NCBI GenBank assembly: GCA_004151065.3
Contig: NWUY0300102278.1
Span: 4,283 to 22,417, forward strand
DNA: 18,135 nt
Direction: 5' to 3'
DNA from: Larix sibirica
Lineage: Eukaryota > Streptophyta > Pinopsida > Pinales > Pinaceae
Shown one piece after another: positions 1 to 9,608 of this stretch. The notes under the pieces were generated by a model. The model was not told the DNA's origin. It saw only the letters and a program-made list of their open reading frames with translations, and did not search any database. The first letter of the stretch is position 1, and every line of letters starts with the position of its first letter. The translations under genes were made by a program, and so were the position numbers.

Positions 1-74
1 ATTTTCTTGGTTGTTGTTGACCATTGCCAAAAATGGATCCACCCATAGTGAATCTTCAATTCTGCAGGTTTCTT

Positions 75-525
75 CAGTTTTGAACATCTATCTGAAAAAT
101 GATTATGCTTCCTGACATCCCGCAACGCTGACAAGGATGGAGATCGAAACATTTATCCTCCATGTGGCCAATTCAGTGACAATGTTGGCAATGATATTGA
201 ACTGAAACATGTGAAGATGAATTTTCTTGAATGAATCCATAACTTTGAAATTGGGATGGCTTGGAATAATCCGAAATATGAAAGGTCACTTCCTTATCAT
301 ATCCGATACTTGTTTTGTGTTTGTTGTTTCTAAGTTCATCCCAAGGTCTAACGATGGGCTTGGAAAGATTACAATGAACATGATCGTGGTGGTCTTCACC
401 TTTAGCATCTGTCATTGTTTTACTGAATTGGTCATGTGTTAACCGTTGATCACCAGATTCAAAAATAGGGTTTTTCTGAACAAGAACTAGTTCAAAATGT
501 CGATTCCTTTGTTGTATTTCATCAT
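75..525 (-). pseudogene. Retrotransposon gag-like remnant with zinc knuckle
   Basis: Read on the minus strand, a frame open from about 525 down to 176 continues after one stop (TGA at 175-173) into cysteine-rich sequence. Seen directly: a C-x2-C-x4-H-x4-C zinc knuckle at 190-149 (CQHC, then H, then C in GHMEDKC), with the in-frame stop inside it, followed by FDLHPCQRCG, which looks like the start of a second, decayed knuckle (133-122). The frame ends at a stop near 77-75. CCHC knuckles are typical of the nucleocapsid part of LTR-retrotransposon Gag and bind RNA. The upstream part is hydrophilic and not otherwise recognised. It would continue toward pol at lower coordinates, outside the window. 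It could instead be a host CCHC protein, but the internal stop and the setting favour a dead retroelement. Confidence 0.45.
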
Positions 526-1206
526 GTTAAAGTTTTGATTAAGTCTATAGGAGTTCTACTTGAGCTTATGAATCCTACAAACAAGTTAGAACCAATTGGA
601 GAGTTGCTTTGTTAATAATAATTGTGTCATCAGCAACAATGAGTATTAGAGTGTTTAGAAACTCTAATAATCTTTTGGCCTTAGCCATTTGAACTAGTGA
701 CTAAGACTTGAGAGGGCTTCTTTCAACTCCACCCTTTAACAATAGGACTTAACAATTGAAATTTTGGACTCAAAAGATGAAGGGTGTCAAGTTCAACCGA
801 GAGTGCATCGATTACAAACACAATTCAACTTAATTTCAAAAAATATAAGTAAACGTACACAATGACTATGTGCAAGTTACAAATTGTTGTTGAACCAATA
901 CAAGTTATAGGAATGTTTTGCCTCTACCGAATTTGAGTCCTAACTTGATGATGCTTCAATGATCTCAACGTTGTTAACTCATTTTCCTTATAAAATAAAT
1001 AGATTGTGCTAATATTCCCAGTTGTTCACAAAAAGAAACCCACTCATGGAGGGTTTGTCGCCCTCTCCCACTTACAAGAAATACAACATTTTTGGACTGT
1101 TACAATCTCTCGAATCTTTCAACCTCTCGACCACCAAAAACAAAAGCACTCCAAATGCCAAACTCAAAACCCCTCCATTGGACTACAAACATCTTACCAT
1201 ACATAA
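526..1206. other. No gene recognised
   Basis: AT-rich sequence with frequent stops in all frames. A 37-codon minus-strand ORF (688-575) is too short to call. Short plus-strand ORFs at 1006-1246 run into the kinase relic in the wrong frame and show no family features. Confidence 0.5.
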
Positions 1207-2075
1207 TGTCCCACTCACACAAGTAGCAGTCTTGTGCAAAAGCTAGAAATGGATGTTGACAGCTTGGACTATGAAATTCTATGGGAGGACCTAACAATTG
1301 GTGAACAAATAAGACAAGGTCCTTGCGGGATTGTATATCATGGTCTTTGGTATGGTTCAGATGTAGCTATAAAAGTCTTCAGCGAAAAGGAATATTCCAC
1401 AGAAAGCAATCAAATGTGTTCTTTTGTTCATCTGAAATGAAGCTCTTTCCATCATCCTTGACAAACATATATGGAGCATTCTCCAAAATTCAACAATTCT
1501 ATCCAAAAACCAAATTTCCAAAACGCTCAATGTTGCAATCCACCTCATCCATGTATGCACATGTGAATGAGAATTTGATCTTACATTATGTCATGGTAAC
1601 AACTCAGTGTACAAATCTGAGTATAGCTTCCTAAAAGAGTACAAATTGTCATGTGCATCATCTCAACCTGTTCTCACATTGTCTTGTGGTAGCCAATTCA
1701 GTGTCTAAATCTGAATATAGAAATATGCTGAGAGGCTTTGCATCGTCTCAAAAATTCCTCCAAGAGGGGGTTTGTTTCATTTGCTTCAGAGAAATACACC
1801 AAGAATGGATTGGAAACAATAGGTGTGGATGGCCTTGGACATTGCACGTAGGCTGAACTATCTTCATCATTAAGGGACTTGAACTCATCAAATCTTTTGG
1901 TTGAATTTTTTACTTTATTCCTTTCTCCTATAGTCAGCATTCTGTTGCAGTGTGCAGCTACTGATGAATTATGGTTGGAGATTTTGGCCTATCCCATCTC
2001 AAGAATGCCACATTAGAAATACAGCAAGGAGAGGAGAGCTCAATATGAAGCTCGACGGAGGGCTCAATGAAGGAG
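1207..2075 (+). pseudogene. Raf-like MAPKKK (PAS/EDR1-type) kinase pseudogene
   Basis: Fragments of one plant Raf-like MAP3K kinase domain appear in order on the plus strand. 1207-1440 encodes SLDYEILWEDLTIGEQ, a nucleotide loop, WYGSDVAIKVFS (the VAIK lysine is at 1372-1374) and EKEYS. About 1733-1870 encodes RLCIVS, then FL, PRGGLFHLLQRNTPRMDWK, a stop, and VWMALDIARRLNYLHH. 1873-1905 encodes RDLNSSNLLVE (catalytic loop). 1974-2003 encodes VGDFGLSHLK (DFG at 1980-1988). Weak similarity to the activation segment runs to about 2075. Damage: the first Gly of the GxGxxG loop is Arg (IRQGPCG), one base is gained and one lost near 1751-1762, TAG follows WK, TAA follows LHH, the HRD histidine is lost, and the region 1441-1730 is decayed. 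A pyrimidine-rich tract ending in ttgcag near 1947 looks like an intron relic, so this is probably an unprocessed duplicate rather than a retrocopy. Confidence 0.82.
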
Positions 2076-2348
2076 AGGCAAGACACGGGGAGGTTTGAGG
2101 AGACTGGTTGCAGCGTACACCAGGTGAAGTCATGCACAGTTCTTCTCACATAGACACCCACACAAAGGCTCTCTGGTCGAGGTAGTGTTTCCGCATAGAG
2201 GGTTTCCTCATCTTCACGCAGCATTGGAATCGTGGAATAATCAAACACACCAAAGAATAATCCAAGCACACGGGAGGAATCACAAAAAAACTCCCTCGTG
2301 ATGGCAGGTCTGAGGAGAACAGAAATTTGGCAAGTAGTCAGAGCATAC
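2076..2348 (-). mobile_element. Internal segment of LTR element, just inside the PBS
   Basis: This lies immediately downstream of the primer binding site on the minus strand and is by position the leader or gag region of the LTR element. A minus-strand frame stays open from 2377 down to 1958, beginning with MEDSNSGIRAYALTT and containing CVGVYVRRTVHDF, but its first codons lie in the LTR and PBS and its last part is antisense to the kinase relic. I recognise no domain. The boundary with kinase-like sequence is uncertain (about 2040-2075). Confidence 0.4.
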
Positions 2349-2360
2349 GCTCTGATTCCA
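2349..2360 (-). other. Primer binding site (initiator Met tRNA type)
   Basis: Minus-strand TGGAATCAGAGC starts one base after the LTR end. It differs at one position from TGGTATCAGAGC, the common plant retrotransposon site complementary to the 3' end of initiator methionine tRNA, which primes minus-strand DNA synthesis. Its place directly beside the LTR makes the call strong. Confidence 0.8.
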
Positions 2361-2361
2361 C

Positions 2362-2543
2362 TGTTGGAATCCTCCAAGAATAGAATAGCAAAAGTAGGTG
2401 TGAGACATTTTTCATTAAGATAGTATACATATTAATACAATTTCAAGCGACACTTGGTTTCATCTTCCAAGCCATCTCTTGAACTCCAAGATGACTCTGC
2501 ATTTCTTCAATATCTCCTAACCCAAAGGATTAGGTTTCCAACA
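2362..2543 (-). repeat. 182-bp long terminal repeat (5' LTR of a minus-strand element)
   Basis: On the minus strand the segment starts TGTTGGAAACC and ends GGATTCCAACA, giving TG...CA ends within an 8-bp perfect terminal inverted repeat (TGTTGGAA / TTCCAACA). The primer binding site follows one base later, which fixes this as the 5' LTR. At 182 bp it is short for an autonomous copia or gypsy element and in the range of TRIM-type elements. No matching second LTR is visible, so the element is truncated, rearranged, or longer than the window on that side. Confidence 0.78.
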
Positions 2544-2648
2544 GTTGTGAGCATGCATTGGCAACTTATTTCAATCTGTAATAACTTCATGATTACTGTT
2601 TCGTATGTTGAGTACTTGTTATTGGACAAGGAAATGTGAAATGGTTAT

Positions 2649-2942
2649 AAATAACCTAAAATTATTAGCTCACGTGATTCTCTTTTTTTATCATACTTCT
2701 TTCTCTTACTCATGCCAACTGAATTGAATATATCTGAAAATTATTCAAATGTGATTGTGGTTCATAGAAAGATTGTCCTTTCCTTGGAAATGAACAGACC
2801 TAAAACTGTTAGTTGACATGATTCTCCCATTTTTTATCATCACCCCATCTCTTAATCATGCAAGCTGAATTGAATATATCTGAGAATTATTCAGAGATGT
2901 GATTGTGTTTCATGGTAAGATTGCCCTTTGCTTGGAAATGAT
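2649..2942. repeat. Tandem duplication, period about 144 bp
   Basis: Two adjacent copies (about 2649-2792 and 2793-2942) share cctaaaa, the stretch gaattgaatatatctga, attattca and tgtgattgtg in the same order. The anchor cctaaa is at 2655 and 2799. The copies have diverged by substitutions and small indels. No coding frame is kept. Confidence 0.8.
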
Positions 2943-4490
2943 CATAGAAGAAAATATTTTAAAGCCAGAAAGATGTGACTGAATAGCATTAAGGGATGAC
3001 AAATTCCTTATTATGGCTTAGCCTTGAATTCCATTCATGATGTACGGTCAATATTTGTGGTATGGAGAATGCATACTACTCTACAGTTAAGTTTTATCCC
3101 AAATGACCTGCCACCATTCCGTTGGTTAGCAACGGAGTGTACATTTACATAATAAGGATTTCAACTCAACATTTTGTTGGTTAGCAATGGAGTGGACAAT
3201 TACATAGTTCTTAAATGTTTGGTGATTGAAAGGAACATTCATTAGCACTGTCTAAATATTGCTGGTACAGAAAATATTATTAACACCGTAAAGCAACAAG
3301 TGCTCAAGCAGAAGACCTCCTAACTTTGCAGTCTAGGAGGGTTGCCTTCTTTAGTTTAAGCTCTAAGAACTTCAATGCAATATTATTGAAAATTGCTCCA
3401 ACCACCAATTTGCAAAATAAAGCAGTTTGACACAAAATGAACTATTTTAATCACTCTTCCAACGTTCAAACTACCATGCACTTTCAATTATGGGAATAGA
3501 CCTATGTTTGAAACAGACAATTCACAAAATTGCAAGTGACTTTAATTATACTATATTTACTATATTGAATACCCCACTTGCAGCAATAGATCGATGATAG
3601 ATCTACTAAGAATAGGTCCTGGCATTTTAACCTAATGAGATATTTTAAATCTTTGCGAATACTCATCGCCACATGTCTATCAAGAAGGATATTAAAGCCA
3701 AATGAGAATTCCAAAATATACAAATTTGTCCATCTTGCAATAGCTCCCTGCCATAATGAACAACCCATGGAGGGGTGCCACAAAGGTTTTAAAAAACACA
3801 TCCTCATTACCGCTCTAAAAAATGCCATATTATCAATAAACTACCAAGATAAGACTTGGCCATTATTTACCCAAAACATAGATACCTCTATGATTATGCT
3901 GCCTTTGGTTGTATTCAAGAAAATAGCCAAACTATGAAGTAACAAAAACAGTCAACAATCATCTATGGCCCTTTCCAAAGAAATGGGCCACTATCCCATC
4001 AACCAAGGACATCATTGGAATATGTTTTGTGCATAGATTGAGTAAAAGCACAATGCAGGTGAACCTGCAGCTTCACCTACACAATGTAAAGAATTATAAA
4101 TATGATTAAAAATACACTGATTGCTTATCTTGAACGTCTTCTATTAAATTATTTATATAAATTTATTGGACTCGTCTCTTATACAAGACACTTATCTGCT
4201 CTATGTAGTAGTAGTATAAATGGCAAGCAGATAAAAATTGAAGGACAACCTTGCAAGTACGTACTAAAAGATGGAGCCACGTATAACAATAGAAGACCCT
4301 AAAGGAACCATTTCATTCAGCAGTACATATCTCACTTGTGATAGAGGATTTGGCATTCAAGCAGTTATCATGCCTGGTGACAAACTCATCCTATTATTGA
4401 AATATTTCACAAGCAATATTATCTTGGTATAAATTGGGATTGTGTCATTCATTGCCACATACAACCAATATGCTCAAATGGACTGCTTGA
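2943..4490. other. Intergenic, no gene recognised
   Basis: AT-rich non-coding sequence. It holds a degenerate direct repeat around gttggttagca (3121 and 3176, period 55), a perfect 6-bp stem ccgttg/caacgg at 3119-3135, a stem gcaggt/acctgc at 4055-4068, and a 9-bp stem ttatctgct/agcagataa (4192-4200 with 4226-4234). Overlapping ORFs of about 100 codons on opposite strands (3502-3937) show no domain and are not called. Confidence 0.5.
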
Positions 4491-4511
4491 TGTATACAAT
4501 ATGCAATGGAA

Positions 4512-4517
4512 TTTATT
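4512..4517 (-). promoter_or_regulatory. Candidate poly(A) signal of COX6B
   Basis: AATAAA on the minus strand, about 215 bases after the COX6B stop codon. The interval (4518-4731) would be the 3' UTR; it contains a small stem, atccctg (4555-4561) with cagggat (4581-4587). Confidence 0.4.
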
Positions 4518-4731
4518 GAAACAATTATTGGAATAGAGAATTGGCCATCTCGTAATCCCTGAGATGCTTTAATGTTATCCCAGGGATCAAATGCAGAGAC
4601 ACCACCTCTCAAATCAGTCTTAAATTTAGAAAAAAAAATCTGGAGTTCGTCTATGGCCCTCAAATAAAAGCTTCATTTCCGATGCAAAATTGGATCTTTC
4701 TCTCTAAGATCCATAATGAACTACAACTGCA

Positions 4732-4785
4732 TTAGAGAGGTCCAGGAAAAGTCCCATTTTCCCTCTGCTCATTCCATCTATCAAT
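4732..4785 (-). other. COX6B: COX6B last coding exon
   Basis: Eighteen codons, IDRWNEQRENGTFPGPL plus TAA. The minus-strand acceptor gtttgcag directly precedes ATT (AG at 4787-4786). Phase 0 joining to the Trp of the previous exon restores the conserved PGEW-x-DRWNEQ block. Ile stands where I recall Val in flowering-plant homologues. Confidence 0.93.
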
Positions 4786-7700
4786 CTGCAAACACATGAA
4801 GTAGCAGAATGGTCAGCAAATGAATTTAACTAAAATACAAGATGCCAACAATTTAAGTACTCTCTTCTGAAAACATCAAACACAAAATTCATCTTAACGT
4901 GAAACTCCAGTATGCTTCAAAACTATCCCAAATTTTAAGTTGCCAAAGATCAAATAGATTCAATGGAAATAGGTTTAGCTATAAACCAAGAGAAAAACCG
5001 GAAAAGGATGACATACGAATGCCATTGGTTCATAATTCACCAATGCCTATAGCAAATGCCTAAAACACCAGAATGTCACCAAACAAGGATGGCCATAAAT
5101 TATAAAATAGACATCATCTAAATGTTAAATGTTTGAACAGCTTGAAGGTGACTATAAGCTGAGGACGTGCAAACCTGGAACAATGATAAACATGAAAGTA
5201 TCGAAGATGTTTCCTTATACTGAAGTATCGAGTATCTACCACATATATGTTAGTTTACCTGTTGCTTGGAGAGTGTCTCTTGTGGCGAGAGGGATACATC
5301 AGTGGGAGAGAATCTCACAAGGGCGAATTGTCTCGTAGCCCCTTTTCTCATCTATTTTCTGACACTTGTATACTTGGACATGCAGAGAACACTAATTAAG
5401 TTATTGCCTAGAAATATCTACTGTTGTATATAAGTATGTGGAGTTGGAGTTTGGCACGTGTCGGCATGTATCTACCTTGGAACATGTGGGGAACATGTTT
5501 GGCACAAGTTCCCATGCAACCACCTACCCTTACCATGTGAGGCACATGGGGGTTAAAGTGGACATTGTCAAAGTGGAGCAATCCACTTGTGGACCCATTC
5601 TCTTAGGTGGAGCTAGGTCTAGGGTTTTTAATTGTAAACCCTCTCACTTATTCCATACAAGGAAGAAGGGCGCATTAGAGTGATGTGTGTGGTTAATGAG
5701 ATTGCCAATGTGTTCTAGTCAGAGTGCTTTGTAGTATGAACTTGTAAGAAGCTGTGTAGAGTTGTGTAATCATCTTTTCATAGTAGTCAAAACCAATGTG
5801 ATTGACTGCAGATTCAGTGTGCTGATCTGGTTTTTCAGATCTCTTTTTTCATAGATCTATCATCCATTTACTGTTGGTTTGATCTATTCTCTTCATTTGC
5901 AGTGCCTACACTCTTGAATATTCCATATAATGTTGTGGTTTATGCAGATCTGATCGTTTGTTAGGTGTTTTTAAAGTTTTCTTCTTCTTCAGCTTGTTAG
6001 TAGTCTTAAATGTGTTCTGGGGTAGTGTCAAATATGGCTTTTGGTAAATTTTGTCATGGGAACTTGGAACACAGCCCAATTATAGGACAAAGTAACGAAA
6101 ATGTTCCAGAATTACTGGCACCATATGCCAAAATTTTGTAAAATTTGTTATTGTCGGTAAAAATAGTCCAATTCTCTGACGGATATCAGGTATCGCCAGT
6201 CTACAGTATATTAATAAATATTAATACAAAAAATGTGTTCTTCTAAAAAAGAAAGACAATTATGGACAACTTATTGTTTAGATGAAGTTTGATGCTCAGG
6301 GATATAGTTGGAAAGATTGAAAATGGTCATATGATAATGAGAATCAGAAGCCCCTTCATGGATTACAGAACCAAGGAACTTTAAACTCAGATTTAGCCAA
6401 ATCAATCCCTTACAATTGACTTAAAAAAATGGACCAGCCAAGAAAATGAAACAAGATCGCTTATGACATATCAAGGTATCTGGAAATCCCACTCTTATTT
6501 TAAGACTAGAGCACTTGGGTGTTTGTTCCTCAATAACAGTTTAGCAATTAAGAAATAGCTCCATCGACCCAATCTTACAAATGATTAATATGTAGTTTGC
6601 CATAAAACTGAAATATTTAAGCATGTTACATAGAGTTGCAAAGTTGTTACAGCCATGTGGACATGGATTGTTGGTTGAAAACACCATCCCCTTTATCATC
6701 CCTCTTTATCAAAAAAGGGTTCTTTTGGGAGAAAAACAGATGGTCCAACATTCAGAAAAAGGAATTTAGGCCCTCATCAAATTGACAACTAATTATTTTA
6801 TGGATAAGATGATGCACGCACTGAAACCTTTAATGGGGTGACTAATCAGATTCATTGGGAGAAGTCACAACATTTAGATCAGAGTTGGTTATAGAGATCT
6901 CAACCAAGGTTGGCATTTTCAAGAAAATTGGATTCTCTTGAGATCAGAGCCAAAACTGGCATGCTCTCCTCACCTGTGTAGGAAAGGGGTAACCCCTGAA
7001 ATCAAGGTTTGGCTCCACGACATATAATATTGTCATATTCTTTATTTTGCAGTAATGAAATATAGGATGCATTTTCCCAAACCAAAATAGAAACAATTCA
7101 AAAGCAAACTACATTTAATCTAAGAAAGTGGAAATACACAAAGTTAAGATAGCTCACTGCAAAACGCAAACTAGAATATGAAGGCTTTGGTTGGACATGT
7201 TTGACCTTCAATGGACTCTAAATGCTGCATTTAATTCCTTTTATATTATGTCATTTACAAAAGAATTTATCTGTCACCTGTTAGAGTTTGGACAAACACC
7301 ATTTAAGAAATAACAGAAGCAGTCATCCACATAATTTTGGAGAAAAAATGTGTAGTTGCATAACATGTGAAATCATTTTGACCTTTCTGAGTTTCTCCAA
7401 AGATTCCCCATGTGCCATGAACTTTAGACCAATTAATCTCATCATATTTTAAAAGTAATCATACTAACTTTCCAATTCAACATACAACTGCATTTTAAGA
7501 TGGAAAATACAGACTTAGAATACCCAAGCAAAGATAAAGCACTAAAAGTCTAAAACAAAAGAAATGCAGATCATCAGCTTACCCATTCACCAGGACAAAG
7601 TGAGCGATAATGCCTGGCAAACTTTTCACATTCACTTGCTCCTTCACCTTTTGCAGCTATGCATCTGCATCCAATATATTTATTTAATTTCTAACCAGGC

Positions 7701-8693
7701 CTATACAGATAAAGGAATGCCTACATACAATTACAAAGGGTAGAAGTAATGGAAAGCTCAAAATAAAAATACTAAGAAAACAAACGAACAAAACTCATTC
7801 ACCATACTTGTGATACTCAATATAGCGAGTAAAGCAGTGCCTAGTTTGATTAGTCGTGGGAAAACGGAAATCTGCTGGTGCAGTCTTTATGTCCTCAATC
7901 TGATTTCAACAATTCAAATAGTTAGTTCAATATTAGAGAGGAAAAAATGACTGCAGCCTGGTTAGTGTCTGATCTCCAAAATTGCAAGACTGCATGAAAA
8001 ACTACTTAAGACATTCCTGACCCCTTTCAAAATTGCATGCAAACACCAAAGCAGAACAAAAATGACAAACAGAAAACTGTAAAACATGAAAAATGAAAAA
8101 GAGACAAGTCACAACATACATCTGTATAATACTAACATTAGACCTCACATGAGATACTTTCCTTCCATGTATCTTATTACCCATTTTACCTATTTTTCCT
8201 TGCAATTTTCTTATTTGTCATAGTTTTCTGTAATGCTCCCTATTTCTAGGAAATTTCAGAGACTGACATATTAAAATCCATTTCATACCAGATGGAGATA
8301 CCAATTTCTCAGCTTTAACTAACATATTAAAAGTCACATTTACAACTCAATGAGATTGACAAAAAAATGCAACACACTAATCTCAAACATTTTGCAAGCT
8401 CAACATCAACTAAAGCAGAAGCAAAGGTCAGAAGTCATTGAACATGCCTTGACTTTTGGCTCCTCTACAGTTTCCTCTTCATTAGTTTCTTCTTCTCCAG
8501 CTGTTTCTTCCTCTGCAGTAACTTCTGCCTCTGTAGTAGCTTCTGCCTCTGCACTAGTTCCATCCACTTCGGGAACTTCTTTTGTTTCTTCCTCAATAGC
8601 AGTTACTTCACCAGTAAGCTCTTCTGAACTCGCCAGTAGCTGTTCACTTTCACCGGCTACAACTTCTTCCTTCTGCTGTGGCTCCTCTTTCTC
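4732..8693 (-). CDS. COX6B: Cytochrome c oxidase subunit 6b (COX6B), 4 exons, first exon missing
   Basis: Spliced minus-strand exons 8693-8448, 7899-7808, 7664-7583 and 4785-4732 encode about 157 residues without the first exon. Family knowledge: COX6B is a nuclear-encoded subunit of mitochondrial complex IV, imported into the intermembrane space and folded by disulfide relay. Seen: a Glu-rich extension of about 82 residues, then TAPADFRFPTTNQTRHC, a CX9C pair (CFTRYIEYHKC), a CX10C pair (CEKFARHYRSLC), PGEW, IDRWNEQRENGTFPGPL and stop. The CX9C-CX10C pattern is the COX6B signature, and the acidic N-terminus matches the long plant isoform. All junctions keep frame. The exon with the start Met was not found, so the 5' end is open. 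The core is intact, so this is probably a functional gene. Confidence 0.93.
4786..7582 (-). other. COX6B long intron (about 2.8 kb)
   Basis: Bounded on the minus strand by donor gtaagctg after TGG (7582) and acceptor gtttgcag (4786). It contains no COX6B exon that I can see. About 5130-5960 differs from the rest: less A-rich, with a plus-strand TATA-like tatataag near 5426 and the inverted pair agggttt/aaaccct near 5620-5641, which may be an inserted repeat. 5960-7580 is plain AT-rich DNA. Confidence 0.85.
5130..5960 (+). mobile_element. Possible LTR-like insert in COX6B intron
   Basis: This stretch contains a TATA-like box (near 5426), repeated catgtg/cacatg motifs (5460-5550), an inverted agggttt/aaaccct pair and T-rich downstream sequence, an arrangement seen in plant LTRs. 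No matching second copy, defined ends or primer site was found, so the call is tentative. Confidence 0.2.
7583..7664 (-). other. COX6B: COX6B exon with CX10C
   Basis: 82 bases on the minus strand. The first base completes the Lys codon split with the previous exon, then CIAAKGEGASECEKFARHYR and SLCPGEW. It supplies the second Cys of CX9C and both Cys of CX10C. Acceptor is ggatgcag, donor is TGG/gtaagc. Confidence 0.95.
7808..7899 (-). other. COX6B: COX6B exon with first Cys and APADFRFPTTNQTRHC
   Basis: 92 bases on the minus strand: IEDIKTAPADFRFP, then TTNQTRHCFTRYIEYH, plus two bases of the next codon. Acceptor is gaaatcag/ATT, donor is CACAA/gtatgg. The intron to the next exon (7665-7807) is 143 bases. 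Confidence 0.95.
8448..8693 (-). other. COX6B: COX6B acidic N-terminal exon
   Basis: Up to 82 codons on the minus strand from EKEEPQQKEEVV to EEPKVK, about one third Glu with Ala, Thr and Val, as in the plant long-form COX6B. The upstream side has an in-frame TAG whose AG (8695-8694) serves as the acceptor. The 3' end is either AAG/gcatgt (a GC donor, end at 8448) or AAA/gtcaag (a weak GT donor, end at 8454). Both keep phase 0 with the next exon and differ by two residues (VK). The Ser-rich plus-strand ORF over this exon is its antisense shadow. Confidence 0.85.
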
Positions 8694-8790
8694 CTATCAA
8701 CCATATAATCATTGATGATTAGTATAAACGCAATGCAAGTGAACTGCCCAGCATTTAGAATCCTATTAATACACCACGCAGCAACGCACT

Positions 8791-9089
8791 AACAAGATTT
8801 AATTTGTGATCATTCAAGAATTTGCTAAGAGCTAGTTGATTGACATGAATTGCCAATCATAGTCCACATCAATATGCCCAAATGAAACTTCAGGAGAAAG
8901 TGTGAGGACCAATATCTATTTGCACTACAGCAGGGACAACAAACAAGATTTAATTTATGATCATTCATTAATTTGGTAAAAGCTAGTTGATTGACATGAA
9001 TTGCCAATCATAGTCCACATCAATATGCCCAAATGAAAATTCAGGAGAAAGTGCAAGGAACAATATCCATGTGCACTACAGCAGGAACA
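8791..9089. repeat. Tandem duplication, period 151 bp
   Basis: Copy 1 (8791-8941) and copy 2 (8942-9089) both carry aacaagatttaattt, gctagttgattgacatgaat and the block ending in gcactacagcag. The anchor aacaagattt is at 8791 and 8942. Divergence is a few percent, so the duplication is fairly recent. Confidence 0.9.
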
Positions 9090-9121
9090 TGAAGCCACCC
9101 AAAGAAATGCACAAATTCATA

Positions 9122-9608
9122 TTTCTCAAACAAATGATTCTCAAGCAAAACAGAACTCCCAGTAAAGGCCAGAAGAATCAGGCCACTCAAAATATTTTAG
9201 AAATAAAAGAAAAACATAATGTAAGTACTAAGGACCAAAAGTTGCATCAGAGATAACATAAATGGGTTTGTAACTTTGTATAGAAAACTTAAGCCTAATT
9301 AACTAAGCTCCAAGATATAATTCGTTCAGTTTTTAAAATTCCACAATTATCAGTGTTATTTCAATCCATTCCTGTTTCTCAAACAAAAGATTTGATTCTC
9401 AAAGACAGCAGACCTCCCAGTAAAGAAGAAGCACGCCACTCAAAATCTCTAGAAATAAAAGAAAAACATACTGTAAAGATCAAAAGTTGCATCAGATATT
9501 AACATAACTGGGTTGTATAAAATTTTAAGCCTGATTAACTAAGGTCCAAGATATAATCTGTTCAGTTTTTAAGGTTTCACAATAATCAGTGTTATCTCTA
9601 TCCAAGTT
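9122..9608. repeat. Tandem duplication, period about 253 bp
   Basis: Copies at about 9122-9374 and 9375-9608 share tttctcaaacaaa, ctcccagtaaag, gccactcaaaat, agaaataaaagaaaaacata, aagttgcatcaga, ccaagatataat and atcagtgttat in order. They are more diverged than the neighbouring 151-bp pair, with several indels. Confidence 0.88.

Noticed and set aside
575-688. Minus-strand 37-codon ORF with LILIVADDTIII, reminiscent of the copia RT YVDD block
   Set aside because: Too short, lacks the Tyr, no flanking RT motifs, and the order relative to the gag relic would be wrong for one element.
1234-1440. A real first exon of an active kinase
   Set aside because: Downstream kinase blocks carry stops and frameshifts, and the nucleotide loop has lost its first glycine.
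3502-3937. Overlapping ORFs of about 100 codons on opposite strands
   Set aside because: No recognisable domain on either strand; composition like the surrounding non-coding DNA.
8350-8715. Plus-strand Ser-rich ORF of 121 codons
   Set aside because: It is the antisense of the Glu-rich COX6B exon; GAA and GAG codons read backwards give Ser, Phe and Leu codons.
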